From Shinella sp. CPCC 101442 (GTDB taxonomy: Bacteria > Pseudomonadota > Alphaproteobacteria > Rhizobiales > Rhizobiaceae): DNA of 64,000 nucleotides. The DNA lies in the NCBI RefSeq assembly GCF_024704725.1, contig NZ_JALIQS010000001.1, forward strand, positions 372,001 to 436,000. The letters run 5' to 3'. Numbering within the stretch: the first letter of the stretch is position 1; every line of letters starts with the position of its first letter. A program made the position numbers and the translations under genes. Positions 8,628 through 17,262 of this stretch are shown one piece after another. The notes beneath the pieces were generated by a model. That model did no database searches, had not been told where the DNA came from, and worked only from the letters and a program-made list of their open reading frames with translations.

Positions 8628-9589
8628 TTCACGCGCATCCTCGGATCGACGAGAAGATAGGTCATATCGACGATCAGGTTGATCGTGACGAAGCTGAAGC
8701 CGACAAAGGCGAGATAAGCGGCCATGACGGGGAAGTCGGCGAACTCGATCGCCTGCAGGATGAGCAGCCCCATGCCCGGCCACTGGAACACCGCTTCCAC
8801 CACGATGGCGAAGGCGATGAGCGAACCGATCTGCAGGCCGACGACCGTGATGACGGGCAGCAGGCTGTTGCGCAGCGCGTGGGTGAGATAGACGGCACGG
8901 TCTGAAAGGCCACGGGCGCGGGCGAACTTGATGAAATCGGCCCGGAACACCTCCAGCATCTCGCCGCGCACGAGGCGCATGATCATGGAGATCTGGAAAA
9001 CCGACAATGTAATCGTCGGCATGATCAGCGCTTTCAATCCACTTGTGGTCAGAAGCCCCGTCGTCCACCAGCCGATCTGCACCGTCTCTCCTCTTCCGAA
9101 GGCCGAAAGCCAGCGCAGCTCCACCGAGAAGACGAGGATCAGCAGCATGCCGATGAGGAACTGCGGCATGGAGATGCCGAGGAGCGAAACAAGCTGGACG
9201 ATACGGCTGAGCAGGCCCTTCGGGCGAAGCGCCGTATAGATGCCCATGGGTATGCCGACGAGAAGCGCCGTGAGCGTTGCGGTCAGTACAAGCTCCAGCG
9301 TCGCCGGCAGGCGCACCAGCATCAGGTCGATGACCGGCTGGCGGTTGCGGTAGGAGACGCCGAAGTCGCCCACGGCTGCGCGCTCGACGAAGCGCCAGAA
9401 CTGCACGATGGTCGGCTGGTCGAGCCCGAGCGCGACGCGCAGCTCCTCGCGCTGTTCCAGCGTGGCGTTCACCCCGAGAATGTTGTTCACGGGATCGCCG
9501 AGGAAATTGAAGACACAGAATGACAGACCCGAGACGACCAGCATGACGAGAACGACGCTGGTGAGCCGGGTGGCGAGCAAGGAGATCAT
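8624..9589 (-). CDS. Peptide-type ABC transporter permease (DppB-like)
   Basis: Inner-membrane permease, 321 residues, of the DppB/OppB type. The N-terminal helix (VLVMLVVSGLSFCVFNFLGD), the GLDQPTIVQFWRF segment, the GVSYRNRQPVIDLM region and the EAA loop (ADFIKFARARGLSDRAVYLT, then THALRNSLLPV) are all typical. It heterodimerises with the DppC-like protein encoded next. A GAGAGG Shine-Dalgarno precedes the ATG. It follows the binding-protein gene after a 57-bp gap that contains a perfect hairpin. Confidence 0.92.
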   Translation of the reverse strand: MISLLATRLTSVVLVMLVVSGLSFCVFNFLGDPVNNILGVNATLEQREELRVALGLDQPTIVQFWRFVERAAVGDFGVSYRNRQPVIDLMLVRLPATLELVLTATLTALLVGIPMGIYTALRPKGLLSRIVQLVSLLGISMPQFLIGMLLILVFSVELRWLSAFGRGETVQIGWWTTGLLTTSGLKALIMPTITLSVFQISMIMRLVRGEMLEVFRADFIKFARARGLSDRAVYLTHALRNSLLPVITVVGLQIGSLIAFAIVVEAVFQWPGMGLLILQAIEFADFPVMAAYLAFVGFSFVTINLIVDMTYLLVDPRMRVK

Positions 9590-9612
9590 CGCAGCCTCTC
9601 ACGGGGAAGAGA

Positions 9613-9636
9613 GGACGGCGCGGGTCTGCGCCGTCC
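9613..9636 (-). other. Intercistronic stem-loop after binding-protein gene
   Basis: Perfect 9-bp stem (GGACGGCGC / GCGCCGTCC) with 6-nt loop between the binding-protein stop and the permease start. It lacks a U-run. It parallels hairpins after the other binding-protein genes of the window and may set the expression ratio between receptor and membrane components. Confidence 0.7.
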
Positions 9637-9646
9637 AGCGGTGGCG

Positions 9647-11218
9647 TCACTTCATCGTGTAGTACCAGAAGCGGGTATATTCGTCGGCCGGAACGATGGC
9701 ATTGACCTTGTCGCTCATGCCCCAGGTCAGGAACTGCTGGTGCAGCATGATCTTGCCGACCTCGTCGCGGTGGATCTTCACCGCCTCGGAGATCATCTCC
9801 TGGCGCTTGGCCGGGTCATATTCCGTACCGATCTTCTCGATCAGCTCGTCGACATGCTTGTTGGAATAGCCCTTCGGATTCCAGGCGCCGAGATCACCCG
9901 TCGGCGTGTGGATGGTCGCCGACATGATGTTGTAGGCGTCGATGGTCGGAAGACCGGCCCAGCCGAGCATGTAGAAGGCATATTTGCCTGCCGGAAGCTC
10001 GGTATCGAACTGCACGGGCGTGTGCATGTTGAGCTGCGCCTTGATGCCGACCTTGGCGAGCATGCCGACGACGGCCTGGCAGATGCGCTCGTCGTTGATG
10101 AACGAGCCGGCCGGGCAATCCATCGGCAGGTTGAAGCCGTCCTTGTAGCCCGCTTCCTCGAGCAGCGTCTTCGACGCCTCGATGTCGAAGGGGAAGCGCA
10201 CATCGAGGCTGGCGTCATAGAACGGCAGTTCGGGCGCGAGCGGCAGCGCCGTCGGGCGGCTGTTGCCGCGCATGATGGAGCGCTTGATGCCTTCGATGTC
10301 GATGGCCTGGTAGATGGCCTTGCGCACGCGCGCATCGGCGAGCGGGTTGCCTTCGACGCCACTGCCTTCCAGCGCGGCGCTCTGCTGATCCATGCCGAAG
10401 AAGATGTTGCGCAGGTGCGGCGCGCGCATGATCTTCATGCCCGGCGTCGCCTCGATGCGCGCGATGTCCTGCGAGGGTGCGTTACGGATGAAATCCACTT
10501 CGCCCGACAGCAGTGCTGCGACGCGCGTCGCGGCATTAGTGATCGGCGTATAGACGATCTCGTCGAGATTATGCTGCGGCTTGTCCCACCAGTCCGGATT
10601 TTTCACGAGGGTGGTACGGATGTCGGGCTGACGCTCCGAGAGCTTGAAGGGGCCGGTGCCGACGCCCTGCGTGCTCATCGCACCGCCCGTATTGGTGGAA
10701 AGATCGATCGGCTTGTCGGCGCCGACGGATTCCTGGAATTCCTTGTCGAGAATGTACCAGCCGGCAAAGTCGTTGAGGAGGAGCGCGTATTTGCGCTTCA
10801 GCGTCACCTCGATCGTGTGGTCGTCGATCTTGGTGATCTCCTTGACCGGCTCCAGCAGGCCGGCGAAGGGCGAACCCGGCGAGCCGGCGCGCACGAAGGA
10901 AAAGATGACATCATCGGCGGTGAACGGGTTGCCGTTGTGGAATTTCACGTCCTTGCGGAGATTGAATTTCCACTTCGTGTCGGAGACCGCTTCCCAGCTC
11001 TCGGCAAGCGCCGGCTCGAGCTTCAGGTCTGCATTCCAGCGCACCAGGCCCTCATAGACATTGGAGAGCAGGCTGAGCGTGAAATCGTCGCGCGCGGCAT
11101 GCGGATCCATGGAGCTGATTTCTTGCGCCTCGGCGAACCGAAGCGTGTTCGCATTCGCGGCCCCCGTTGCCAGGACGGCGCAGGATGCGGCCAAAAGGAC
11201 TTTCAGATAGCGGTTCAT
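9647..11218 (-). CDS. Extracellular solute-binding protein, family 5 (dipeptide type)
   Basis: Periplasmic receptor, 523 residues. A signal peptide ends at about residue 23 (VLATGAANA), followed by the family-5 pattern: TLRFAEAQEISSMDPHAARD, the WKFNLRKDVKFHNGNPFTAD stretch near residues 80-100, GVGTGPFKLSE, and the late DKVNAIVPADEYTRFWYY segment typical of DppA-like proteins. A GGGAG Shine-Dalgarno supports the ATG. It lies between the DppD-like gene upstream and the permease pair downstream, and probably binds the compound processed by the amidohydrolase of the same operon. Confidence 0.92.
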   Translation of the reverse strand: MNRYLKVLLAASCAVLATGAANANTLRFAEAQEISSMDPHAARDDFTLSLLSNVYEGLVRWNADLKLEPALAESWEAVSDTKWKFNLRKDVKFHNGNPFTADDVIFSFVRAGSPGSPFAGLLEPVKEITKIDDHTIEVTLKRKYALLLNDFAGWYILDKEFQESVGADKPIDLSTNTGGAMSTQGVGTGPFKLSERQPDIRTTLVKNPDWWDKPQHNLDEIVYTPITNAATRVAALLSGEVDFIRNAPSQDIARIEATPGMKIMRAPHLRNIFFGMDQQSAALEGSGVEGNPLADARVRKAIYQAIDIEGIKRSIMRGNSRPTALPLAPELPFYDASLDVRFPFDIEASKTLLEEAGYKDGFNLPMDCPAGSFINDERICQAVVGMLAKVGIKAQLNMHTPVQFDTELPAGKYAFYMLGWAGLPTIDAYNIMSATIHTPTGDLGAWNPKGYSNKHVDELIEKIGTEYDPAKRQEMISEAVKIHRDEVGKIMLHQQFLTWGMSDKVNAIVPADEYTRFWYYTMK

Positions 11219-11438
11219 GAGCTACTCCCAGCTTAGAGCGCTTCCCGGCCAGTGGTCCCCCTCGAAGGGATCGTCTTGTCTTATGTCACTCGCCGATATC
11301 GCAGGATTGAATGTTGCCGATCAGCGAGCGTGTCCGCGCCATGGCTTGTCCGCCTCGCCGCCCGGAAGAAGCCCGGGCATCAGCATAGTTTCACAAGCCC
11401 ATTCGATAGTCCACATATTTGTACTCTAAATTATTCTG

Positions 11439-11452
11439 AATTGTGTACAATT
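11439..11452. promoter_or_regulatory. Palindrome upstream of binding-protein gene (candidate operator)
   Basis: AATTGTGTACAATT has perfect 6-bp arms around a 2-bp centre, in an AT-rich patch inside the 244-bp gap between the DppD-like and binding-protein genes. TTGT-type half-sites also occur upstream of the DppD-like gene, so one regulator (GntR-like by motif style) may control both promoters. No regulator gene of this operon is visible. Confidence 0.4.
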
Positions 11453-11462
11453 ATGAAAGCCA

Positions 11463-12485
11463 TCATCCATCGACGCCACCCTGCTGCAGGAAGCACGAAG
11501 CCTCCGTGCCGCCTGCCGGCTGCAGCAGGGGCGTCTCGGCACCGCAGCGCGGCCCGGCCTTCGAACAGCGCGGATGGAAGGAACAGCCCGTCGGCCAGCT
11601 GCCGAGGCGGGGCATGGATCCGCTGATCTGGGCGAGCCGCTCCGGCTGGCGGTTGAGCGGCGGAATGGAGGCCATGAGGCCCGCCGTATAAGGATGGTTG
11701 GGACGCCGCACGACATCATCGACCGGCCCGATCTCGACAAGGCGGCCGGCATACATCACCGCAACCCGGTCGGCGACCTCGGCGATCACGCCCATATCGT
11801 GCGTCACTAGCATGATCGCGGTATCGCGCGTCAGTGCGAGCCGCTTCAAAAGCGCCAGGATCTGGGCCTGGATGGAAACGTCGAGCGCCGTTGTCGGTTC
11901 GTCCGCGATGATCAGTTCCGGCTCGCCGGCCAGCGCCAGGGCGATGACGATACGCTGGCGCATGCCGCCGGAGAACTGGTGCGGATACTGGCCGAACCGC
12001 GTCGAGGGATCGGCAATGCCGACTTCCGCGAGAAGCTGGATGGCCCGTTGACGCGCCTGCGCCGAAGACATCGCCGGAAAATGCGTGCGGATCGTCTCTG
12101 TGAGCTGCCGCCCGACCGTGAACAGCGGGTCGAGGCTGGTCAGCGGGTCCTGGAAGATCGCGCCGATGCGCTTTCCGCGCAGCCGCCGCTGCTCCTTTTC
12201 CGGCAGATTGTCGATGCGTTCGCCGGAGAGATGGATGGTGCCAGCTGCAATCCGCCCCGGCGCCTGCAGCAGGCCGATAAGCGCGCTGCCCGTCAGCGAC
12301 TTGCCGGCACCGGATTCGCCGACGACTCCGAGGATTTCGCCACGCCCGATCGAGAAGGACACGGCGTCGATCGCGACGAGCGCCCTCTCGCGGATGGGGA
12401 ACTCGATCCGGAGGCCGCGAACATCGAGAACGGCGGCTACCGGCTCCGGGTGTACTGCCGTTGCGAATGCACTTGCGCTGGTCAT
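11463..12485 (-). CDS. Peptide-type ABC transporter ATP-binding protein (DppD-like)
   Basis: First gene of the dipeptide-type importer operon, 340 residues. Walker A GESGAGKS (about residue 57-64), IFQDPLTSLDPLF, signature [10 protein letters not shown], Walker [33 protein letters not shown] and an oligo_HPY tail with GCSFHPRC are all present. The start at 12485 is set by GGAGG 6 nt upstream; an in-frame reading reaching back to 12581 would translate the promoter repeats and is rejected. The C-terminus is rich in Gly/Gln and ends close to a separate promoter-like patch before the binding-protein gene. Confidence 0.92.
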   Translation of the reverse strand: MTSASAFATAVHPEPVAAVLDVRGLRIEFPIRERALVAIDAVSFSIGRGEILGVVGESGAGKSLTGSALIGLLQAPGRIAAGTIHLSGERIDNLPEKEQRRLRGKRIGAIFQDPLTSLDPLFTVGRQLTETIRTHFPAMSSAQARQRAIQLLAEVGIADPSTRFGQYPHQFSGGMRQRIVIALALAGEPELIIADEPTTALDVSIQAQILALLKRLALTRDTAIMLVTHDMGVIAEVADRVAVMYAGRLVEIGPVDDVVRRPNHPYTAGLMASIPPLNRQPERLAQISGSMPRLGSWPTGCSFHPRCSKAGPRCGAETPLLQPAGGTEASCFLQQGGVDG

Positions 12486-12537
12486 CACAGCCTCCAGATT
12501 GTGCAACCCGGGCCGCGGCCGAAGGATGCCGGATAAT

Positions 12538-12561
12538 ATACAATAGAGAATACAATAGAGA
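12538..12561 (-). promoter_or_regulatory. Tandem 12-bp repeat in the promoter of the dipeptide-type importer operon
   Basis: ATACAATAGAGA occurs twice head to tail with no spacer, 53 bp upstream of the operon's first start codon. On the transcribed strand each unit reads TCTCTATTGTAT and could provide both a -10-like TATTGT and repressor half-sites. Confidence 0.45.
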
Positions 12562-12568
12562 TTCACTC

Positions 12569-12583
12569 TTGTGTCAAACACAA
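12569..12583. promoter_or_regulatory. Inverted repeat upstream of importer operon (candidate operator)
   Basis: TTGTGT-CAA-ACACAA is a perfect 6-3-6 inverted repeat directly beside the tandem 12-bp repeat. It is likely part of the same regulatory region. Confidence 0.35.
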
Positions 12584-12608
12584 AGATTCAGCACCTGCCA
12601 CGCAAACG

Positions 12609-12642
12609 AAGACCGGCCGCCCAGGGATGGGCGGCCGGTCTT
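12609..12642 (-). terminator. Strong hairpin after the RTX gene
   Basis: A 15-bp stem beginning AAGACCGGCCGCCCA and closing TGGGCGGCCGGTCTT lies 26 bp past the RTX stop in the minus-strand transcript. It ends in UU rather than a long U-run, so it is an atypical but strong candidate terminator. Confidence 0.6.
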
Positions 12643-12667
12643 GCAGTTCCGCTTGTCGGACGAGCGG

Positions 12668-15619
12668 TCAGATCAACAGGAAGTCCGAAGTCGAAAGCGT
12701 CGTCACCTTGGCAAGCGTGGTGACGAGGACGGCATCCGCCTCGTTGCCGGTGCCGTCGGCGTCGTACCAGAGGCGGCCATTGTCCTTCTCGAAGAAGAAC
12801 TGCGCGGCCGCACCGGTCGCCTTCAGGTCGTTGCCGGAATAGAGCACGAGCTTGGAGAAGCCGAAGACGTCGTTGTCGATGGCGAGTTTGTCTTCGCCGC
12901 GCTTGAAATCCGTGATGAGGTCGCCTGAGCCGACCGCCTCGCCGGATGCGTAGACGAACTGATCGGCGCCAGCACCACCGGTCAGCGTATCGCCATGACC
13001 GCCACCCTCCAGCTTGTCGTTGCCGGCGCGGCCATCCAGCCTGTCATCACCGAGCCCGCCTTTCAGGTAATTCGCGGCGCTGCTGCCGAGGATGGTGTCG
13101 TCGCTGTTGCGGCCGATGACATTCTCGATGCTGGTGACGGTGAGGCCGGTCGCCACGCCACCATTCTTCGTGTTGTCCGCAAGGTCGAGAATAACGGACT
13201 GATTGGAAACGATATTGAACTCCAGCGTGTCGATACCCGCACCACCATCGAAGTAGTCCTTGCCGGTCTCGTCCGTGTAGCGGACGAAATGGTCGTTTCC
13301 GACATCGCCATAGAGCTTGTCATTGCCCTTGCCGTCGATGAGATAGTCATCGGCTGCTCCACCCCGCAGCGTATCGTTGCCGGCCGCCCCATCGAGATAG
13401 TCCGCGTCGGCGCCCGCCGTCACGGTGTCGTTGCCGGCGCTGCCCATGTAGTCGAGCGCTTCCATGCCGGTGAAAGACGTCGTCGTGTTGATCTTCACGA
13501 GGCCGCCGGTGAAGACGAAGGCGGCGTTGAAGGTTTCCTCGGAGAAATCGATGACGACACGGTCCGCTCCGGAGCCGCCGGAGGCATAGTCACCGGCATT
13601 CATGTTGAGGACATCGTTGCCGGCCTCGCCGTAGAGTTTGTCGGCGCCTGTATCCTTGATGCCGCCGCTGGCCCAGATGATGTCGTTGCCGTCACCGCCA
13701 GAGATCGTATCGGCACCATTCCCGCCAATCAGCTCGTCACTGCCGCCGAGCCCCTTGAGCGTGTCGTTGCCTGCCATGCCGTTGATGTAGTCGTCGAGAT
13801 TGCCTGCCGTGATCGCATCGTTGCCCTGGCCGGCGGAAATGTGCACCCGCTCGAAACCCTTGGCCGTGACGTCGCCATTGACCATCGTCGCATTGGCCGA
13901 AAGCGTGAAGGAAAGGTTCTTCGTGCTGTCGTAGCGGTTGATCCAGAGCGTATCCGTGCCCGAGCCGCCATCGGCGGTATAGCGTCCGGCGACGGAACCG
14001 CTCGCATTGTTGATGGTGACGATATCGTCGCCGGCACCGCCGATGATCGTCGTCAGGCCTGTGCCTGTGCGCGCGTCGGCCGAGATATGGTCGTGGCCGT
14101 TGCCGCCATCGAGACGGTTGGCACCGCCGCCGTCGATGATCCGGTCATTGCCATCGCCACCCGTCACCTTGTCGTCGCCGGTGGTCGAGTAGAACTGGTC
14201 GTCGCCCTTGCCGCCGGTCATCGTGTTGTTGCCGCTGCCAGCATCGAAATCGACATGGCCGGCCGTGCCGGCGGACAGCACATCGTTGCCGCTGCCGGTT
14301 TCGATCGTAAAGCTTTCGGCATCGGTGATGACGGTCCCGTCGGAGAGCCTGGCCGTCGCGCCGGAGACGCTGAAGGTGAGGTTCGCCGTGCTGTCGGCCC
14401 GATCGACCCAGACGGTGTCGAAACCCTTGCCGCCCTTGATCGTGTCCTTGCCGCCGCTGCCGACGATCAGGAGGTCGTCACCGTTGCCGCCGTCGAGCAC
14501 GTCAATACCCATGCCGCCATTCAGATGGTCGTTGCCGCCGAGACCGATCAGCGTGTCGTTGCCCGACATGCCCGAAAGCGTATCGTTGCCGGTCCAGCCG
14601 GTGAACCTGTCGGCGTTTTCCGAACCGCTGATGTCGTAGGTCTCGAAATTGACGATCGTCGTTCCGTTCGACAGCGTCTGCTTCGTCGCGGATGTCTTGG
14701 CTGTGAACGTGCCTGAAACGCCGCTCAGCGAAAGCTCGTCCACGCCGGCACCGCCATCCAGGATATCTTTGCCTTCAGCCGACCAGCTTTCCATGCTGTG
14801 CAGGATCACGTCGTTGCCCTCGCCGCCGCGAACCGTATCGTCGTCGCCATTGCCGCTGAGATAGTCGTCGCCGGTGCCGCCGTCGATCACATCGCGGCCG
14901 CGGCCGCCCTGGATCGTATCGCCGCCGGACTCGCCGTAAATCTTGTCGTTCCCGTCGTGGCCGTAGAGGTAATCGCCGCCGGCACCGCCATAGAGCGTAT
15001 CGTTGCCGTCATCGGCCGAAAGCCAGTCGACGCCGTACCCGCCGGACATGTAGTCGTCACCGGCACCGCCGAGCAACGAGTCGTTACCGTTGCCGCCATA
15101 GAGCTTGTCGTTGCCGTTGTCGCCCGACAGCCAGTCGCGGCCGATGCCGCCGCTCAGCGTGTCGCTGCCGTCGCCGCCCTCGAACCAGTCGTCCCAGCGC
15201 CCGCCGGTGAACGTGTCGGCAAAGTTGCTGCCTTCCAGCCGGAAGCTCTCGACATTGACGATCGTCGCGCCAAACACGGATTTGGAGAGGATCGGATCGA
15301 AGGCGGTGAAGCTCACGCCCTTGGTGGAGGCGCTGAAGTTGATTTCGAGCTCGTCGAAACCAAGCCCCCCGTCGATGTTGTCACCGGCAAGCTCCGCCAC
15401 GCTCAGGTTGCGGATTTCATCGTCGCCCGTCCCGGCTTTGATCGTATCGGCGCCGAGCCCTCCGGTGATCGTGTCGTCACCCGAACCGGTGCTGATGCTG
15501 TTGTTGGCATTGGTGCCGGTGACTGTCTGGTTGCCGACGCCGGGAATGGTGTAGGCGGCAAGCGCTTCGAGGGAAAGAGGCGCCTGAAGCGGCGCGATGG
15601 AAATCGTTTTCTGGCTCAT
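12668..15619 (-). CDS. RTX (hemolysin-type calcium-binding repeat) secreted protein
   Basis: A 983-residue acidic, repeat-rich protein. From about residue 45 almost to the end it consists of blocks of GGxGxDxx nonapeptides (for example GGDGSDTLSGG, GGNGNDSLLGGAGDD, GGSGADRVVID), which fold as calcium-bound parallel beta-rolls, alternating with about 60-residue linkers such as KGVSFTAFDPILSKSV and NLTFSVSGATARLSD. There is no Sec signal peptide; the C-terminus ends with a short hydrophobic tail (STSDFLLI) of the type I secretion kind. GAGGAAG lies 6 nt before the ATG at 15619. No catalytic domain is recognisable, so an adhesin, biofilm or surface-layer role is more likely than an enzyme. No type I secretion genes lie nearby. 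Confidence 0.9.
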   Translation of the reverse strand: MSQKTISIAPLQAPLSLEALAAYTIPGVGNQTVTGTNANNSISTGSGDDTITGGLGADTIKAGTGDDEIRNLSVAELAGDNIDGGLGFDELEINFSASTKGVSFTAFDPILSKSVFGATIVNVESFRLEGSNFADTFTGGRWDDWFEGGDGSDTLSGGIGRDWLSGDNGNDKLYGGNGNDSLLGGAGDDYMSGGYGVDWLSADDGNDTLYGGAGGDYLYGHDGNDKIYGESGGDTIQGGRGRDVIDGGTGDDYLSGNGDDDTVRGGEGNDVILHSMESWSAEGKDILDGGAGVDELSLSGVSGTFTAKTSATKQTLSNGTTIVNFETYDISGSENADRFTGWTGNDTLSGMSGNDTLIGLGGNDHLNGGMGIDVLDGGNGDDLLIVGSGGKDTIKGGKGFDTVWVDRADSTANLTFSVSGATARLSDGTVITDAESFTIETGSGNDVLSAGTAGHVDFDAGSGNNTMTGGKGDDQFYSTTGDDKVTGGDGNDRIIDGGGANRLDGGNGHDHISADARTGTGLTTIIGGAGDDIVTINNASGSVAGRYTADGGSGTDTLWINRYDSTKNLSFTLSANATMVNGDVTAKGFERVHISAGQGNDAITAGNLDDYINGMAGNDTLKGLGGSDELIGGNGADTISGGDGNDIIWASGGIKDTGADKLYGEAGNDVLNMNAGDYASGGSGADRVVIDFSEETFNAAFVFTGGLVKINTTTSFTGMEALDYMGSAGNDTVTAGADADYLDGAAGNDTLRGGAADDYLIDGKGNDKLYGDVGNDHFVRYTDETGKDYFDGGAGIDTLEFNIVSNQSVILDLADNTKNGGVATGLTVTSIENVIGRNSDDTILGSSAANYLKGGLGDDRLDGRAGNDKLEGGGHGDTLTGGAGADQFVYASGEAVGSGDLITDFKRGEDKLAIDNDVFGFSKLVLYSGNDLKATGAAAQFFFEKDNGRLWYDADGTGNEADAVLVTTLAKVTTLSTSDFLLI

Positions 15620-15688
15620 GGCTTCCTCGCAATTGGAACCTGCGCCCGATGGCGCGTGCATCGATTGCTAATCGGACCAATAGCGCAA

Positions 15689-15708
15689 AGGTGTTCCTTT
15701 GGTAACAC
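15689..15708. other. Inverted repeat between cysG and the RTX gene
   Basis: GGTGTT-N8-AACACC followed by the small palindrome CCCGC-ATA-GCGGG, about 70-100 bp upstream of the RTX start and past the cysG stop. It could be the RTX operator or part of the nitrate operon terminator. No clear U-run is seen. Confidence 0.3.
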
Positions 15709-15780
15709 CCGCATAGCGGGAAGCATGCGAACGCGCGTCGTACCCCTGCTTTATGCGCAGGCAAGCATCCCGAGGTCTCC

Positions 15781-17262
15781 TCACCGCAGCGATTTGCAGA
15801 GCGCGTGCCGTGGAGGCTGAGAAGGGAGATGAGCATCGATGGCGGAACTGGTGTTCCGGGCGGCGAGCGCATCGCCGACGGCGATCAGGACCGGATTGTC
15901 GTAACCGATCTGCGCGATCCCCTCGGGAATCGCCGCGAGCGTTCCACGCCAGCTGCGTTCCGTCGCGCGACTGATCTCGCTCATGATGACAACGGGTGTT
16001 GCCGCCGGTAGCCCTTGCTCGACGAGCTTGTCGGCGATCAGCGTGGCTGTCCGCCCCCCCATGTAGAAGACCGTGGTGGTTCGGCGATCCGCGACGCGCG
16101 CCCAGTCGACGTCGTCAGGCAGGCCGCCATGCCGGGAATGGCCGGTGACGAGCCGCAGCGATTGCGCGTGGTCGCGGTTGGTCAGCGACAGGCCGAGGCG
16201 GGAGGCCATGGCGCTTGCCGCCGTGATGCCGGGAACGACATCGACGGGGATTTTTTCGCGGTCGAGATGGGCGATCTCCTCGCCGGCCCGACCGAAGACC
16301 ATGGGGTCGCCGGATTTCAGCCGCACCACCTTTTTGCCGGCCTTGGCGAGCTTGACCATCAGGGCATTGATGTCCTCCTGGCGGCAGCTCTCGCGGCCGC
16401 CGCGTTTTCCGACCAGCAGACGTTTCGCCTCCCGCCGCGCAAGCTCCAGCACGTCGGCGGAGACAAGGTCGTCAAAGAGAATGACGTCGGCCGCCTGCAG
16501 CGCGCGCACGGCCTTCAGCGTCAGCAGCTCCGCATCGCCCGGCCCCGCACCGACCAGCGTCACGCGACCGATGGCGGGGGCTTCCGCGAACCTTTCGGCA
16601 TCAGCAAGAAGCACCCCGCCTACGCCCTCCTCCGGCGTATCCAGTGTGGAAAAGACGCAGTCGGAAAACCGCTCCCAGAAGGCACGGCGCTGGGGACCGG
16701 GCTGGAGACGCCGGTTGACCGTCTCGCGCAGGGACTGCGCCAGCACTGCCCATGCTTTCAGGCTGCGCGGCAGCAGCGTCTCGATCTTGCGGCGGATCGT
16801 TTGTGCCAGGATGGGGGCGGCACCGTCGGTGGAGATCGCGATGACGACGGGCGAGCGGTTGACGATGGACCCGAACTGGAACTGGCAGAACGCCGGCTTG
16901 TCGATGACATTGACGGGTACACCCGCCGCCCGGGCCGCCGCAAAGAACGCCGCCGCGTCATCGTCGCAATCGCCGATCGCGAGCGTGGCGCCGGGAAGAT
17001 CGGTCGAAGACCAGGGGCGACGGTGCGGGGTCAGACGGTCCGGCGCGCGGGCGAGCAACGCCTCGAAAGCCTCGCTGAACATCTCGGCATAGACATCGAC
17101 CCGGGCGCCGCAGGCGGCAAGCAGCTCCGCTTTCCACATCGCAGCATCCGTGCCACCCGCAACGACGACGCGCCGCCCCTCCAGCGCCCAGAAAACCGGG
17201 AGCTTGGCCAGCGGCTCCATGCGGGCGAAAACATCATTCCGCAGCGGCGGCGAGACATCCAT
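15781..17262 (-). CDS. cysG: Siroheme synthase (uroporphyrinogen-III methyltransferase / precorrin-2 dehydrogenase / ferrochelatase)
   Basis: Makes siroheme, the cofactor of the nitrite reductase encoded upstream in the same operon. The 493-residue protein has an N-terminal NAD-binding precorrin-2 dehydrogenase/chelatase part (RVVVAGGTDAAMWKAELL, FCQFQFGSIVNRSPVVIAIS), a dimerisation segment, and a C-terminal methyltransferase beginning GRVTLVGAGPGDAELLTLKA with VGKRGGRESCRQEDIN, RLKSGDPMVFGRAGEE and VVPGITAASA motifs. It starts 29 bases inside the end of nasA with AGGGGGG upstream, so it is translationally coupled. Being last in the nitrate operon, it is probably co-induced by nitrate. Confidence 0.93.
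   Translation of the reverse strand: MDVSPPLRNDVFARMEPLAKLPVFWALEGRRVVVAGGTDAAMWKAELLAACGARVDVYAEMFSEAFEALLARAPDRLTPHRRPWSSTDLPGATLAIGDCDDDAAAFFAAARAAGVPVNVIDKPAFCQFQFGSIVNRSPVVIAISTDGAAPILAQTIRRKIETLLPRSLKAWAVLAQSLRETVNRRLQPGPQRRAFWERFSDCVFSTLDTPEEGVGGVLLADAERFAEAPAIGRVTLVGAGPGDAELLTLKAVRALQAADVILFDDLVSADVLELARREAKRLLVGKRGGRESCRQEDINALMVKLAKAGKKVVRLKSGDPMVFGRAGEEIAHLDREKIPVDVVPGITAASAMASRLGLSLTNRDHAQSLRLVTGHSRHGGLPDDVDWARVADRRTTTVFYMGGRTATLIADKLVEQGLPAATPVVIMSEISRATERSWRGTLAAIPEGIAQIGYDNPVLIAVGDALAARNTSSAIDAHLPSQPPRHALCKSLR

Noticed and set aside
7704-9650. A 648-residue fused product upstream of the DppC-like permease
   Set aside because: The upstream part is out of frame with the DppB-like gene that occupies the same bases; the ATG at 8627 overlapping the dppB-like stop is the true start.
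12995-14716. Plus-strand frames across the RTX gene with apparent valine/alanine repeats
   Set aside because: The repeats are simply the complement of the GGxGxDxx codons; no independent ribosome site.
12668-15619. Tandem repeats in the RTX gene as a CRISPR array or satellite
   Set aside because: The repeats encode an uninterrupted reading frame of degenerate nonapeptides, with no constant repeat/spacer units.
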